Shown: one piece after another, positions 54,048-61,300 of the stretch
Position numbering within the stretch: the first letter of the stretch is position 1
How the letters are laid out: every line of letters begins with the position of its first letter
From: Actinoplanes sichuanensis
GTDB lineage: Bacteria > Actinomycetota > Actinomycetes > Mycobacteriales > Micromonosporaceae
Length of the DNA stretch: 64,000 bases
Reading direction: 5' to 3'
Assembly: GCF_033097365.1 (NCBI RefSeq)
Contig: NZ_AP028461.1
Location: forward strand, 2,914,001-2,978,000
Notes under the pieces: model-generated
The model's database searches: none
What the model saw: the letters and a program-made list of their open reading frames with translations, nothing else
What the model was told of the DNA's origin: nothing
Made by a program: the position numbers and the translations under genes

Positions 54048-54516
54048 GGTGTACGTCCTGAGGCCGGGTGAGGAAGTGCTCGATCCGCCGACGCATCGAG
54101 GGGTCCATCGGCAGCGTGCGGCACTCGGCCTCGGACGCCCATCGGACCTCGGTCGTCTCCTCGCTGGGCGTCGGTTCCCCGCCTACCGGCTGGGCGGTGA
54201 AGACGATGGAGAACTCCTGCCGTACTTCGCCGTTGCTGGTGTAGAGGATGACGTGCCGCGGATCGGTGAATATCCCGACCAGGCCAGTGATGACGATGTC
54301 GATGCCGGTCTCCTCGGCCGTCTCCCGGACCGCCGTCTGGGGCAGAGACTCGCCGAGGTCCATCGCGCCGCCGGGCAGCGCCCAGTTGCCGTTGTCGGAA
54401 CGGCGGATCAGCAGGATCTCGCCGCTGTCGTTGACCACGACGGCATTCGCCGACGGGACCAATGACGTAGCCGTGGGCGCGTCAGGGTCGTCGAAGTAGT
54501 CGATGCGCTGTCCCAC
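54040..54516 (-). CDS. Nudix hydrolase
   Basis: 158 aa. The Nudix box is complete: GGAMDLGESLPQTAV then RETAEETG, matching G-x5-E-x7-REUxEExGU. Strands NAVVVNDSGEILLIRR and the later EVRWASEAECRTLP fit the fold. Nudix hydrolases are a recurring accessory gene of AICEs such as the pSAM2 group. It may clean damaged nucleotides or act on NAD-like or capped substrates. It is paired with the HTH-PLD copy 2 just upstream. Confidence 0.88.
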   Translation of the reverse strand: MGQRIDYFDDPDAPTATSLVPSANAVVVNDSGEILLIRRSDNGNWALPGGAMDLGESLPQTAVRETAEETGIDIVITGLVGIFTDPRHVILYTSNGEVRQEFSIVFTAQPVGGEPTPSEETTEVRWASEAECRTLPMDPSMRRRIEHFLTRPQDVHLG

Positions 54517-54523
54517 CCGGCAC

Positions 54524-55258
54524 TCACTCCGACGGTGTCGCTTGATCCCATACGTGTTCGAAGCTTTCCAGGTACGTCGTCACCATGCCCCCGCCGGCGG
54601 CCCGTCGTAGGTGGAGAACCGGGGCTTGAGCTGCGGTGAAGCTGTAGATGTGGGTGTTGACGAGTACCTGGTCGTCGGCGCGGTAGATCGAGTTGTAAAG
54701 CACCGTCCGATGGAGCCGGAACTCGATGCCCTCGATGTCACGGAGCGGGCGGTACATCACCAGGGCATTGCGGATCTTCGCGGCCTGGACGTCGTCGACA
54801 CCCTCGTCGGCTCCGCGTTGCGCGACCACGTCGCTTTCCGGGTCGCCGAGCAGGATGCGTACCCGCGCTCCTGCTTCCGCTTTTTCCCTGAAGATCTTTT
54901 GGATGCCGGCGTCCTCGGAGACGAACAGGCCGCTGTAGACCAGGACACCGATCTCCTCCTCGGCGCTGGCGAAGACGTTGCGCCACAGATCGGACGGAAC
55001 CGTCCACCGATGCGGGTAGATCGAGATGATCTCGCTTTCGCTGGCGTTCGCGACCTGATCGGGGCTCAGCGCGTCCGGCCAGAGGTAGACCTCGTCCACG
55101 CCGAGGCGGGCCGCGACCGCGTACCGATGCCGGCGATAAGGCGTCCGTCCGCTGATCCATCGCTCGACACTCTTGGGATCGACCTTGAGTGATGTCGCCA
55201 GCTCGGCTGGCGTGATCCCGTTCTCCAACAATGCGGTGCGTAGTCGCTCGTTCGGCAT
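54524..55258 (-). CDS. HTH regulator with PLD-like C-terminal domain (copy 2)
   Basis: 244 aa. N-terminal HTH LRTALLENGITPAELATSLK then VDPKSVERWISGR, closely aligned with copy 1. The C-terminal half has SEDAGIQKIFREKAEAGARV then RILLGDPESD and HRTVLYNSIYRADDQVLVNT. The HxKx4D catalytic motif is absent, as in copy 1. AGACGTCC at 55272 and AGACGTCT at 55302 lie 14 and 44 bases before the start. The pair probably represses element genes. Confidence 0.72.
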   Translation of the reverse strand: MPNERLRTALLENGITPAELATSLKVDPKSVERWISGRTPYRRHRYAVAARLGVDEVYLWPDALSPDQVANASESEIISIYPHRWTVPSDLWRNVFASAEEEIGVLVYSGLFVSEDAGIQKIFREKAEAGARVRILLGDPESDVVAQRGADEGVDDVQAAKIRNALVMYRPLRDIEGIEFRLHRTVLYNSIYRADDQVLVNTHIYSFTAAQAPVLHLRRAAGGGMVTTYLESFEHVWDQATPSE

Positions 55259-55271
55259 CGGCTTCCCGTCA

Positions 55272-55309
55272 AGACGTCCGGCGGCCCGACCAGGCTAGAG
55301 GAGACGTCT
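55272..55309. promoter_or_regulatory. AGACGTC sites before HTH-PLD copy 2
   Basis: AGACGTCC (55272-55279) and the palindrome AGACGTCT (55302-55309), 30 bases apart, sit directly upstream of the copy 2 ATG and also precede the rightward tra-region genes. Confidence 0.5.
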
Positions 55310-55410
55310 TCGATACGTCCAGCCATGACCTGATTACGTCCCGTCGATTGATCGCACTCTGATGGCACGCCGATGCAGCCCCGCATCGCCGATCCGAGAG
55401 GAGATCAACC

Positions 55411-55614
55411 ATGACCATCCGTATCCCGCAGGATCTGACCCCGACCTGCCCCTGCGGCGCTCAGCTTGCCGCTGGCAACCCCATCCTCTGCCGTAAGTGC
55501 ACCAACCGGGCCCGGTGGGCTCGCCGGCATCAGCCGCGCGGCAGCCACGCCGGCACCGACGGGGGTCTCCGCAGCCGCCGCAACCGCAACGGTCGCCGTG
55601 GCGGTGACGCGTGA
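55411..55614 (+). CDS. Small zinc-ribbon-like AICE protein
   Basis: 67 aa with GAGAGGAGATC before ATG. CPCGAQLAAGNPILCRKC gives a four-Cys knuckle, followed by a basic tail (RNRNGRR). The following gene starts in its stop region (GTGACG overlap). Probably DNA-binding; function unknown. Confidence 0.6.
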   Translation: MTIRIPQDLTPTCPCGAQLAAGNPILCRKCTNRARWARRHQPRGSHAGTDGGLRSRRNRNGRRGGDA

Positions 55615-55805
55615 CGATCGCCGTCTCCGCCGTCCTACTGCTCGGAGTCCTCGTCTACCTGCTGTGGCGGTACGCCCGGTTGCCGCTCTGGCAGGCCGCC
55701 GTCTGCGCAGCGTTCGGCTACTTCCTCGCCTCGTCGTCCATCGGCCCGGAGATCGGCAACGGGCTGCGCGCCTTGGCCCGGTTCGTCGCCGGACTGAGCC
55801 TCTGA
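55611..55805 (+). CDS. Small two-helix membrane protein (Spd-like)
   Basis: 64 aa, GTG start overlapping the preceding stop. Two hydrophobic segments (VSAVLLLGVLVYLLW and AAVCAAFGYFLASS). Small membrane proteins of this kind (SpdA/B type) accompany the TraB translocase in conjugative actinobacterial elements. The family match is by size and position, not by motif. Confidence 0.6.
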   Translation: MTIAVSAVLLLGVLVYLLWRYARLPLWQAAVCAAFGYFLASSSIGPEIGNGLRALARFVAGLSL

Positions 55806-55806
55806 C

Positions 55807-56166
55807 ATGAGCACCCACCTATCGGAAGGAGATCAGAACCCGCACATGGCCAACGACCAGTACATCCCACGCCCGACCATCGACCAGGAGGCCGTCCGCT
55901 CCCACCTGCACGCCGCTCGCCGCCGGCCCACGCCCGTCACCGTCTGGACCGCCATCGGGGACGTCCCGGTCCTGCTCGCCGAGGTCGACCGGCTCGCGCG
56001 GCTGCTCACCCGCACTCGGTGGGACTTCGCCGACCTGCTAGCCGCCGCTCGCGCCACTCTCTCCGCCGACCACGACGGCGAGTCTGAGCCGCTGACCTAC
56101 CTACGTGATGCGGTCGCCGAGCACCAGGTATGGATGCCGCCGGAACAGGGCGAACTCGCCGAATGA
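55807..56166 (+). CDS. Hypothetical AICE protein upstream of TraB
   Basis: 119 aa from ATG 55807; ATG 55846 with GGAAGGAG upstream (long spacing) is an alternative. Contains VPVLLAEVDRLARLLTRTRW and DFADLLAAARATLSADHDGE; hydrophilic and helical. It ends at an ATGA overlap with the FtsK-type gene, so it is translationally coupled to it. No named family. Confidence 0.6.
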   Translation: MSTHLSEGDQNPHMANDQYIPRPTIDQEAVRSHLHAARRRPTPVTVWTAIGDVPVLLAEVDRLARLLTRTRWDFADLLAAARATLSADHDGESEPLTYLRDAVAEHQVWMPPEQGELAE

Positions 56167-57905
56167 GGGCCTACGGCCGACGACACCGCCGCTGGAGCCG
56201 CCGCAACCCACAACCGTTGCTACTCGTACCCGATGAGCCTTTGACCCTCGTCGTTCTCGCTGCCATCGGCCGGACTCTGTTCCGGTACCGATCGGAACTC
56301 GCTCCCGGCTTCCTCGCCCTGGTCCTGGTGGTCGTCGGGTCGGTCCTGCACCACAGCCGTCCCGGAGCGTGGCCGCTGGTCGCCGTCGTGACCGTGCTGG
56401 CGGCAACGGCCGTGGCGGTGCGCGGGTGGCCCTGGGGACTCACCCGTACCGCCGAGCGCGGATACGCCACCACAACGACCGCCCTCACCGGCGGATGGCT
56501 CGCTGCCGCAACCGCATTCGGACCGACCCGATCACCCTTACCGACGCTGCTCATCCTGGCCGTGGTCGCGCTCGGCGTGCCGTGGTGGGCACACCGGCGT
56601 CGTCGAGCGCGGGTGCGAGTGGACCGGGTCATCAACGCGTGGCCCAACCTGGCCGAGCAGATCGGCCTGGCCGGTTCGCGGATCATGTCGGCCGTCGTCG
56701 ACACCTGGGGATGGCGTGCCCGCATCAAACTGCGACCGGGGCAGAGCGTCACCGAGCTGATGACCCGCGTGCCAGCTATCGAATCAGCGTTGGGAACGCG
56801 ACCCGGCGCCGTTCGCGTCGAGCAGGACCCGGCTCACGCCGGCCGCTGTACGATGCGCGTGCTCGCCGTCGACCCGCACGCCGGTGCTATCCCGTGGCCC
56901 GGTCCGACCGCCCGAACCCTCGCCGACCCCATCGAACTCGGCGTCTTCGAGGACGCCACACCCGTCCGTGTAGCGATGCTCCGTCGGCATGCCCTCATCG
57001 GCGGAACCACCGACTCGGGCAAGAGCGGCGTGCTCAACGTGGTCCTCGGCAACCTTGCCGCCTGCACCGATGTCGTCCTTTGGGGCATCGACCTCAAAGG
57101 CGGCATGGAACTGCGGCCCTGGGCGCCATGCCTGGCCAGACTCGCCACCACCCCCGACGAGGCAACTGAACTGCTCGCTGACGCGGTCGCCGTGCTCGAC
57201 GCCCGCGCACACGCCTCCGGCCGGGACAACACCCGCGTCTGGAAACCCACACCGACCGCCCCTGCCCTGGTCATCGTGATCGACGAGTACGCCGAACTCG
57301 CCGATACCGCCCCGGACGCCGTCGGGAACGCCGAGTCGGTCGCTCGGCGCGGGCGTGCCGTCGCCGTCGACCTGCTCGCCGCGACCCAGCGCCCAACCCA
57401 GAAGGCGATGGGCGGGGGAGCGCTGCGTTCGCAGATGAGCATCCGCGTCTGCCTACGTGTCCGGGAACGCCGCGACGTCGACCTCATCCTCGACAAGGGC
57501 ATGCTCGCCGCAGGCTGGCACGCCCACACCCTCGACGCGCCCGGCAAGTTCTACGTCCTGGCGGACGGCCACAACCAGCCGCGCCGCGCCCGCGCCTACC
57601 TCGTCACCGACGATCTCGTACGCCAGACCGCCGCCCGTTACGCCGACCAGCGGCCGGACCTCGATCCGTTGTCCCGCGCGGCCATCGACCACCAGCCGAA
57701 GCCCATCGAGCCGCCGCGACCGTCAGCCGACAACCCGGAACAGACGCTGTTGACGGCACTCGACCAAGCACCCGCCGACGGGCTGACTGTCCCGGAACTC
57801 ATCGACCTCACCGGCATGCGCCGTACCTGGGTCTACGACCGGCTCCAAGCCCACGCCGCCGCCGGCCGCGCCCGGCAAGTCACTCGCGGGCGCTGGCGAG
57901 CCTGA
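56163..57905 (+). CDS. traB: FtsK/SpoIIIE-type DNA translocase (TraB/TraSA-like)
   Basis: 580 aa, ATG overlapping the previous stop. Two to four N-terminal TM segments (LALVLVVVGSVLHH, WPLVAVVTVLAATAVAV). The FtsK ATPase has Walker A in IGGTTDSGKSGVLNVVLGNL, Walker B in ALVIVIDEYAELAD, and LLAATQRPTQKAMGG. A C-terminal winged helix (LTVPELIDLTGMRRTWVYDR) parallels the TraB DNA-recognition domain. Such proteins move double-stranded plasmid or AICE DNA between mycelial cells. This is the only transfer gene visible in the element. Confidence 0.88.
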   Translation: MRAYGRRHRRWSRRNPQPLLLVPDEPLTLVVLAAIGRTLFRYRSELAPGFLALVLVVVGSVLHHSRPGAWPLVAVVTVLAATAVAVRGWPWGLTRTAERGYATTTTALTGGWLAAATAFGPTRSPLPTLLILAVVALGVPWWAHRRRRARVRVDRVINAWPNLAEQIGLAGSRIMSAVVDTWGWRARIKLRPGQSVTELMTRVPAIESALGTRPGAVRVEQDPAHAGRCTMRVLAVDPHAGAIPWPGPTARTLADPIELGVFEDATPVRVAMLRRHALIGGTTDSGKSGVLNVVLGNLAACTDVVLWGIDLKGGMELRPWAPCLARLATTPDEATELLADAVAVLDARAHASGRDNTRVWKPTPTAPALVIVIDEYAELADTAPDAVGNAESVARRGRAVAVDLLAATQRPTQKAMGGGALRSQMSIRVCLRVRERRDVDLILDKGMLAAGWHAHTLDAPGKFYVLADGHNQPRRARAYLVTDDLVRQTAARYADQRPDLDPLSRAAIDHQPKPIEPPRPSADNPEQTLLTALDQAPADGLTVPELIDLTGMRRTWVYDRLQAHAAAGRARQVTRGRWRA

Positions 57906-57997
57906 CCCGTTCGTCCGTGCGGACGTCCGTCCGCTCGCGCGCGTCTGCGCAGATCAGCGCGCGGACGGACAGCGGACGGACGACCGCAACAGCGCGA

Positions 57998-58513
57998 CTA
58001 CGAGTCGAAGTAGTGGGCTCGGTATTGCTCGTCGGGGCCGCCGAAACCGAAGCCGTTCTCATCAAGTGCGTTGAAGATCGTGAGCCAGTGCGGTGAAAGA
58101 TCCAACCCGATCGCAACGCTGCCATTGGCCATGTCACTCCTGTCGCCAGCCCATTCGAGCAGCGCCACACGCTGCAGCGTCTGACCGGCCAGCTCGGCGA
58201 GCTGCGGCGTGGCGTCGGGACGCCAGACGAGGTTGAAGTAGGAATCCTCGATCGATCGGGTCGGATCCACCGCGTCCCACGTGATGCAGAGATCGTCGAA
58301 CTTCTGATGGTCGATGGTGACTCGTTCGTCACCGAAGTCCAGCAGGACCGGAGCGTCGGTGAACCACTCGTCGTCTTCCAGATCCCAGACGACCCAGACA
58401 TGCAGAAGAGCGCGACCCGCCAGGCGCGCGAGGCGTCGGCCGTGGACGGCAGCGATGCTGTCCCGGCCGTTGAGCCAGTGCGGTTCGTAGTCCTGAATAC
58501 CGAAGCGGATCAT
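57998..58513 (-). CDS. Hypothetical protein, function unknown
   Basis: 171 aa from ATG 58513 (ATG 58534 is in frame upstream). Aromatic- and Asp-rich, with HVWVVWDLEDDEWFTDAPVL and TIDHQKFDDLCITWDAVDP. No motif recognised. It reads opposite to its neighbours between the translocase and the recombinase, where rep and xis normally lie in AICEs. Confidence 0.6.
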   Translation of the reverse strand: MIRFGIQDYEPHWLNGRDSIAAVHGRRLARLAGRALLHVWVVWDLEDDEWFTDAPVLLDFGDERVTIDHQKFDDLCITWDAVDPTRSIEDSYFNLVWRPDATPQLAELAGQTLQRVALLEWAGDRSDMANGSVAIGLDLSPHWLTIFNALDENGFGFGGPDEQYRAHYFDS

Positions 58514-58672
58514 GGCCCCGATTCTGGTTGCCAACCGCCCGAGGCGGCACCGGATTTACTGCGGCCAGAGTGAAGGGAGGCCCGAAGATCACGACGAACC
58601 ACCAGACCGACGAGGGGAGAAATCGCAGCATACGAACGTGCAAGACGCTGAAAATTGGGAACATGCAGCTCA

Positions 58673-58690
58673 AGACGTCCCTAGACGTCC
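58673..58690. promoter_or_regulatory. Tandem AGACGTCC operators before recombinase
   Basis: AGACGTCC at 58673-58680 and 58683-58690, one 10-bp turn apart, ending 3 bases before ATG 58693. Nearly the same sequence as at 52678-52696. A repressor bound here would reduce recombinase expression. Confidence 0.55.
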
Positions 58691-58692
58691 CT

Positions 58693-58761
58693 ATGTCGGA
58701 TGCGGCCGCAGATGTGCTGTGGCGCATCATCGACCGAGCCCGTAAGACTCACCAACCATGA
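58693..58761 (+). CDS. 22-aa leader ORF coupled to recombinase
   Basis: MSDAAADVLWRIIDRARKTH plus two residues. It ends TGA at 58759-58761, overlapping the recombinase ATG (58758), so a leader peptide setting recombinase translation is possible. Whether it is made is unknown. Confidence 0.35.
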   Translation: MSDAAADVLWRIIDRARKTHQP

Positions 58762-60452
58762 GGTTTGCCTTCTACGGACGAGTGTCGACCGAGGACCAGC
58801 AGGACCCGCAGGCATCCAAGGCATGGCAGCTCTCCCGCGCCCGCAGCCTGATCGAACCGGCCGGCGGTGAGGTCGTCGCCGAGTTCTTCGACATCGGGCT
58901 CTCACGCTCGCTGCCATGGAAACGCCGCCCCGAAGCGACACGCCTGCTCGACGCCATCAAGAGTGCAGGCCGTGGCTTCGACGCCGTCGTCATCGGCGAA
59001 CCGCAGCGCGCGTTCTACGGCAGTCAGTTCGGCATGACCTTCCCCGTCTTCGTGCACTACGGCGTCGGCCTGTGGGTGCCCGAGGTCGGCGGAGCCATCG
59101 ATCCCGGCTCTGACGCCCACGACCTGGTCATGGCGCTTTACGGCGGCATGAGCAAAGGCGAGCGTAGCCGCATCAAGATCCGGGTCCGCTCGGCGATGAA
59201 GGCACAGACCGAGTTGGAAGGCCGCTACCTCGGTGGACGTCCGCCCTACGGCTACCGCCTCGCCGACGCCGGACCGCACCCCAACCCCGGCAAGGCAGCC
59301 GAGGGCAAGCGACTCCACCGGCTCGAACCGGATCCCGTCACCGCCCCCGTCGTTCGGCGCATCTTCGAGGAGTACGCCGCCGGGCGCGGCATGACCACCA
59401 TCGCCCGTGGCCTGACCCAGGACGGCATCCTGTGCCCGTCCGCCTATGACCGCGAACGGAACTCCCACCGCAAGACCCAGGTCTGGGAACTGTCAGCGGT
59501 CCGCGCCATCCTCCGTAACCCGCGCTACACCGGCCGGCAGGTCTGGAACAAACAGCGCACCGACGAGGTCCTGATCGACGTCGAAGACATCGCTCTCGGC
59601 CACGAGGACAAGCAACGCTGGAACGACCCGAGCCAGTGGGTCTGGTCCCAGCAGCAGGCCCACACGCCGCTCATCGCTGCCGACCTCTACGAGCGGGCAC
59701 AGAGCGCCATCAAGACGCGCGGCACCAACGGCGAGGTGGGCCGCGCGCCACGACGCAGCGTCCGCCCCTACCTCTTCCGAGGACTCATCGAGTGCGGGCT
59801 CTGCGGACGCAACATGGTCGGCAACCCCAACCACGGGCGCCTCTACTACCGGTGCAAGGCATCCCGCGACTTCGTCCGCCAGCACGAGATCGCCCACCCG
59901 CCGGTGCTCTATCTCCGCGAAGACACCATCACCGAACCCGTTGATCGGTTTCTGCGTGAGGAACTGACCGGCGACACCCTCACCGCGACCCTGCGCGGAC
60001 TTGCCGACGCCCACTACCGCGCCGAACTCGCCCGACACCAGGGCGCCGACCAGACCCATCACTTGCGGCAGACAATCGAGGACTGCGACGCCAAGATCAA
60101 GCGCTACCGGGCAGCACTCGACGCCGGAGGGGACCCCGTGCTCATCGCGTCCTGGATCAGCGAGACCTCAACCGAACGAGACAACGCGACCGCCGCCTTG
60201 CGCCTGAGCGCGGCGCCACCACAACGGCTCAACGAGGGGCAGATCACGGCGATAGCCGACGGCCTCGGCAGCCTGATGACCGTCTTGCGTGATGCCGATC
60301 CCCGTGACAAGGCGGAGCTTTACAGCCGCATCGGCCTGCGGATGACCTACCGACCCGGCCTAGAAACACTGAAGGCCGAGGTCGTCTCTGACGACTTCGG
60401 CCGTGTGCTTAATGTGTGTCCGAGGGGGGACTTGAACCCCCACGCCCGATAA
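58758..60452 (+). CDS. Large serine recombinase (integrase)
   Basis: 564 aa. The catalytic resolvase domain begins MRFAFYGRVSTEDQQDPQAS with the nucleophile Ser10 in RVST; RRPEATRLLDAI and later YGGMSKGERSRIKIRV follow. The recombinase domain has YGYRLADAGPHPNPGK, FEEYAAGRGMTTIARGL. The zinc ribbon is CGLCGRNMVGNPNHGRLYYR then C. The coiled-coil region (about 430-480) and QITAIADGLGSLMTVLRDAD then KAELYSRIGLRMTYRP follow. The last residues NVCPRGDLNPHAR are encoded by the tRNA-Leu sequence. A relic copy of the C-terminus is at 47520. It catalyses integration at the tRNA. Confidence 0.92.
   Translation: MRFAFYGRVSTEDQQDPQASKAWQLSRARSLIEPAGGEVVAEFFDIGLSRSLPWKRRPEATRLLDAIKSAGRGFDAVVIGEPQRAFYGSQFGMTFPVFVHYGVGLWVPEVGGAIDPGSDAHDLVMALYGGMSKGERSRIKIRVRSAMKAQTELEGRYLGGRPPYGYRLADAGPHPNPGKAAEGKRLHRLEPDPVTAPVVRRIFEEYAAGRGMTTIARGLTQDGILCPSAYDRERNSHRKTQVWELSAVRAILRNPRYTGRQVWNKQRTDEVLIDVEDIALGHEDKQRWNDPSQWVWSQQQAHTPLIAADLYERAQSAIKTRGTNGEVGRAPRRSVRPYLFRGLIECGLCGRNMVGNPNHGRLYYRCKASRDFVRQHEIAHPPVLYLREDTITEPVDRFLREELTGDTLTATLRGLADAHYRAELARHQGADQTHHLRQTIEDCDAKIKRYRAALDAGGDPVLIASWISETSTERDNATAALRLSAAPPQRLNEGQITAIADGLGSLMTVLRDADPRDKAELYSRIGLRMTYRPGLETLKAEVVSDDFGRVLNVCPRGDLNPHAR
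60416..60425. other. Candidate right attachment core inside tRNA-Leu end
   Basis: GTGTCCGAGG spans the discriminator and acceptor-stem bases of tRNA-Leu(GAG) and matches 47877-47886. The recombinase reading frame continues across it. Confidence 0.45.
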
Positions 60453-60501
60453 AGGGCACTAGCACCTCAAGCTAGCGCGTCTGCCATTCCGCCACCCGGA
60501 C
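60417..60501 (-). tRNA. tRNA-Leu(GAG)
   Basis: The minus strand begins GTCCGGGTGGCGGAATGGCA and folds as a class II tRNA. The acceptor stem GTCCGGG pairs with CTCGGAC with one G-U. The anticodon arm CTAGC/GCTAG holds loop TTGAGGT, so the anticodon is GAG (codon CUC). The variable arm TGCCCTTTATCGGGCG suits tRNA-Leu, and the T arm contains GTTCAAG. The discriminator is A and no CCA is encoded. It is the host site of the integrated element. Confidence 0.95.
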
Positions 60502-60549
60502 CTGCCCGCATAAGCTAACAAACGCTGACCGGCGGGTTTCAGGGCGGGG

Positions 60550-61206
60550 TCAGGTTGCCGGCTCGGCGTCTCGTAGGCGTTCGAGGCCGTCGAGGATCAG
60601 GTCCAGGCCGAACGTGATGTCTGGATCACCCGGGTGGTGGCCCTCCGCGACCTGTCGGGTCAGTTCGGCCATGTGTGGGTAGCGGTCGCCGGCCAGCAGG
60701 TGCTGGTGGGCGGAGGCGGTTTCCGCGTAGTCGGCCGGTGCTACCGGGAAGGCCAGCCGGCGCAGTGTGTAGCCGTACACATAACTGTCCATGGTGTTCC
60801 ATGCGTAGTCGGCGAGTTTCCAGGAGAAGCCGGCGCCGCGTAGTGCTCCCAGGGTGAAGTCGATGTAGCGCAGCATCGATGGGCCGGTGTTGGTGCGCGA
60901 CATCAGCAGTGGTGGCGCCCATGGGTGGAGGCTGAACACGCGGAATGCCGCCACGCCGCGGTGGCGCATCGCCGACTTCCAGTCCTGTGGTGTCTCCGGC
61001 AGGTCGATCTCGCTGACCACCATGTCGAGGATTCCGGAGAGGACGGCGTCCTTGTTGGCCACGTGCCGGTAGAGCGACATGGCCTCCACGCCGAGCTCGC
61101 GGCCCAGGTGGCGCATGGTCAGTGAATCCGTGCCGCCCGAATCGGCCAGCGTGAGGGCGGCCTGCAGCACGCGCCGTGTGCTGAGCGGCGCTCGGGAAGT
61201 TGGCAT
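60550..61206 (-). CDS. TetR/AcrR-family repressor
   Basis: 218 aa. N-terminal HTH: STRRVLQAALTLADSGGTDS, LTMRHLGRELGVEAMSLYRH. The C-terminal region (PWAPPLLMSRTNTGPSMLRY, AWNTMDSYVYGYTLR) is the TetR_C_1-type ligand domain. Divergent from the MDR reductase gene across a 26-bp near-palindrome at 61259-61284, which is 53 bases before its own start; it probably represses both. Confidence 0.88.
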   Translation of the reverse strand: MPTSRAPLSTRRVLQAALTLADSGGTDSLTMRHLGRELGVEAMSLYRHVANKDAVLSGILDMVVSEIDLPETPQDWKSAMRHRGVAAFRVFSLHPWAPPLLMSRTNTGPSMLRYIDFTLGALRGAGFSWKLADYAWNTMDSYVYGYTLRRLAFPVAPADYAETASAHQHLLAGDRYPHMAELTRQVAEGHHPGDPDITFGLDLILDGLERLRDAEPAT

Positions 61207-61258
61207 CTTTTCGGCTCTCCGGTGAGTTGCGGGACCGGTCGACCATACCGCAAGCTTG

Positions 61259-61284
61259 CTTACATCGTAAGCTTACGACGTAAG
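61259..61284. promoter_or_regulatory. 26-bp near-palindromic TetR operator
   Basis: Two CTTAC-N3-GTAAG units in tandem (61259-61271 and 61272-61284), N3 being ATC then GAC. The whole is a palindrome with one mismatched pair. It is centred in the divergent gap, 17 bases before the reductase ATG. Confidence 0.8.
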
Positions 61285-61300
61285 CGGGAGGCGGTACATC

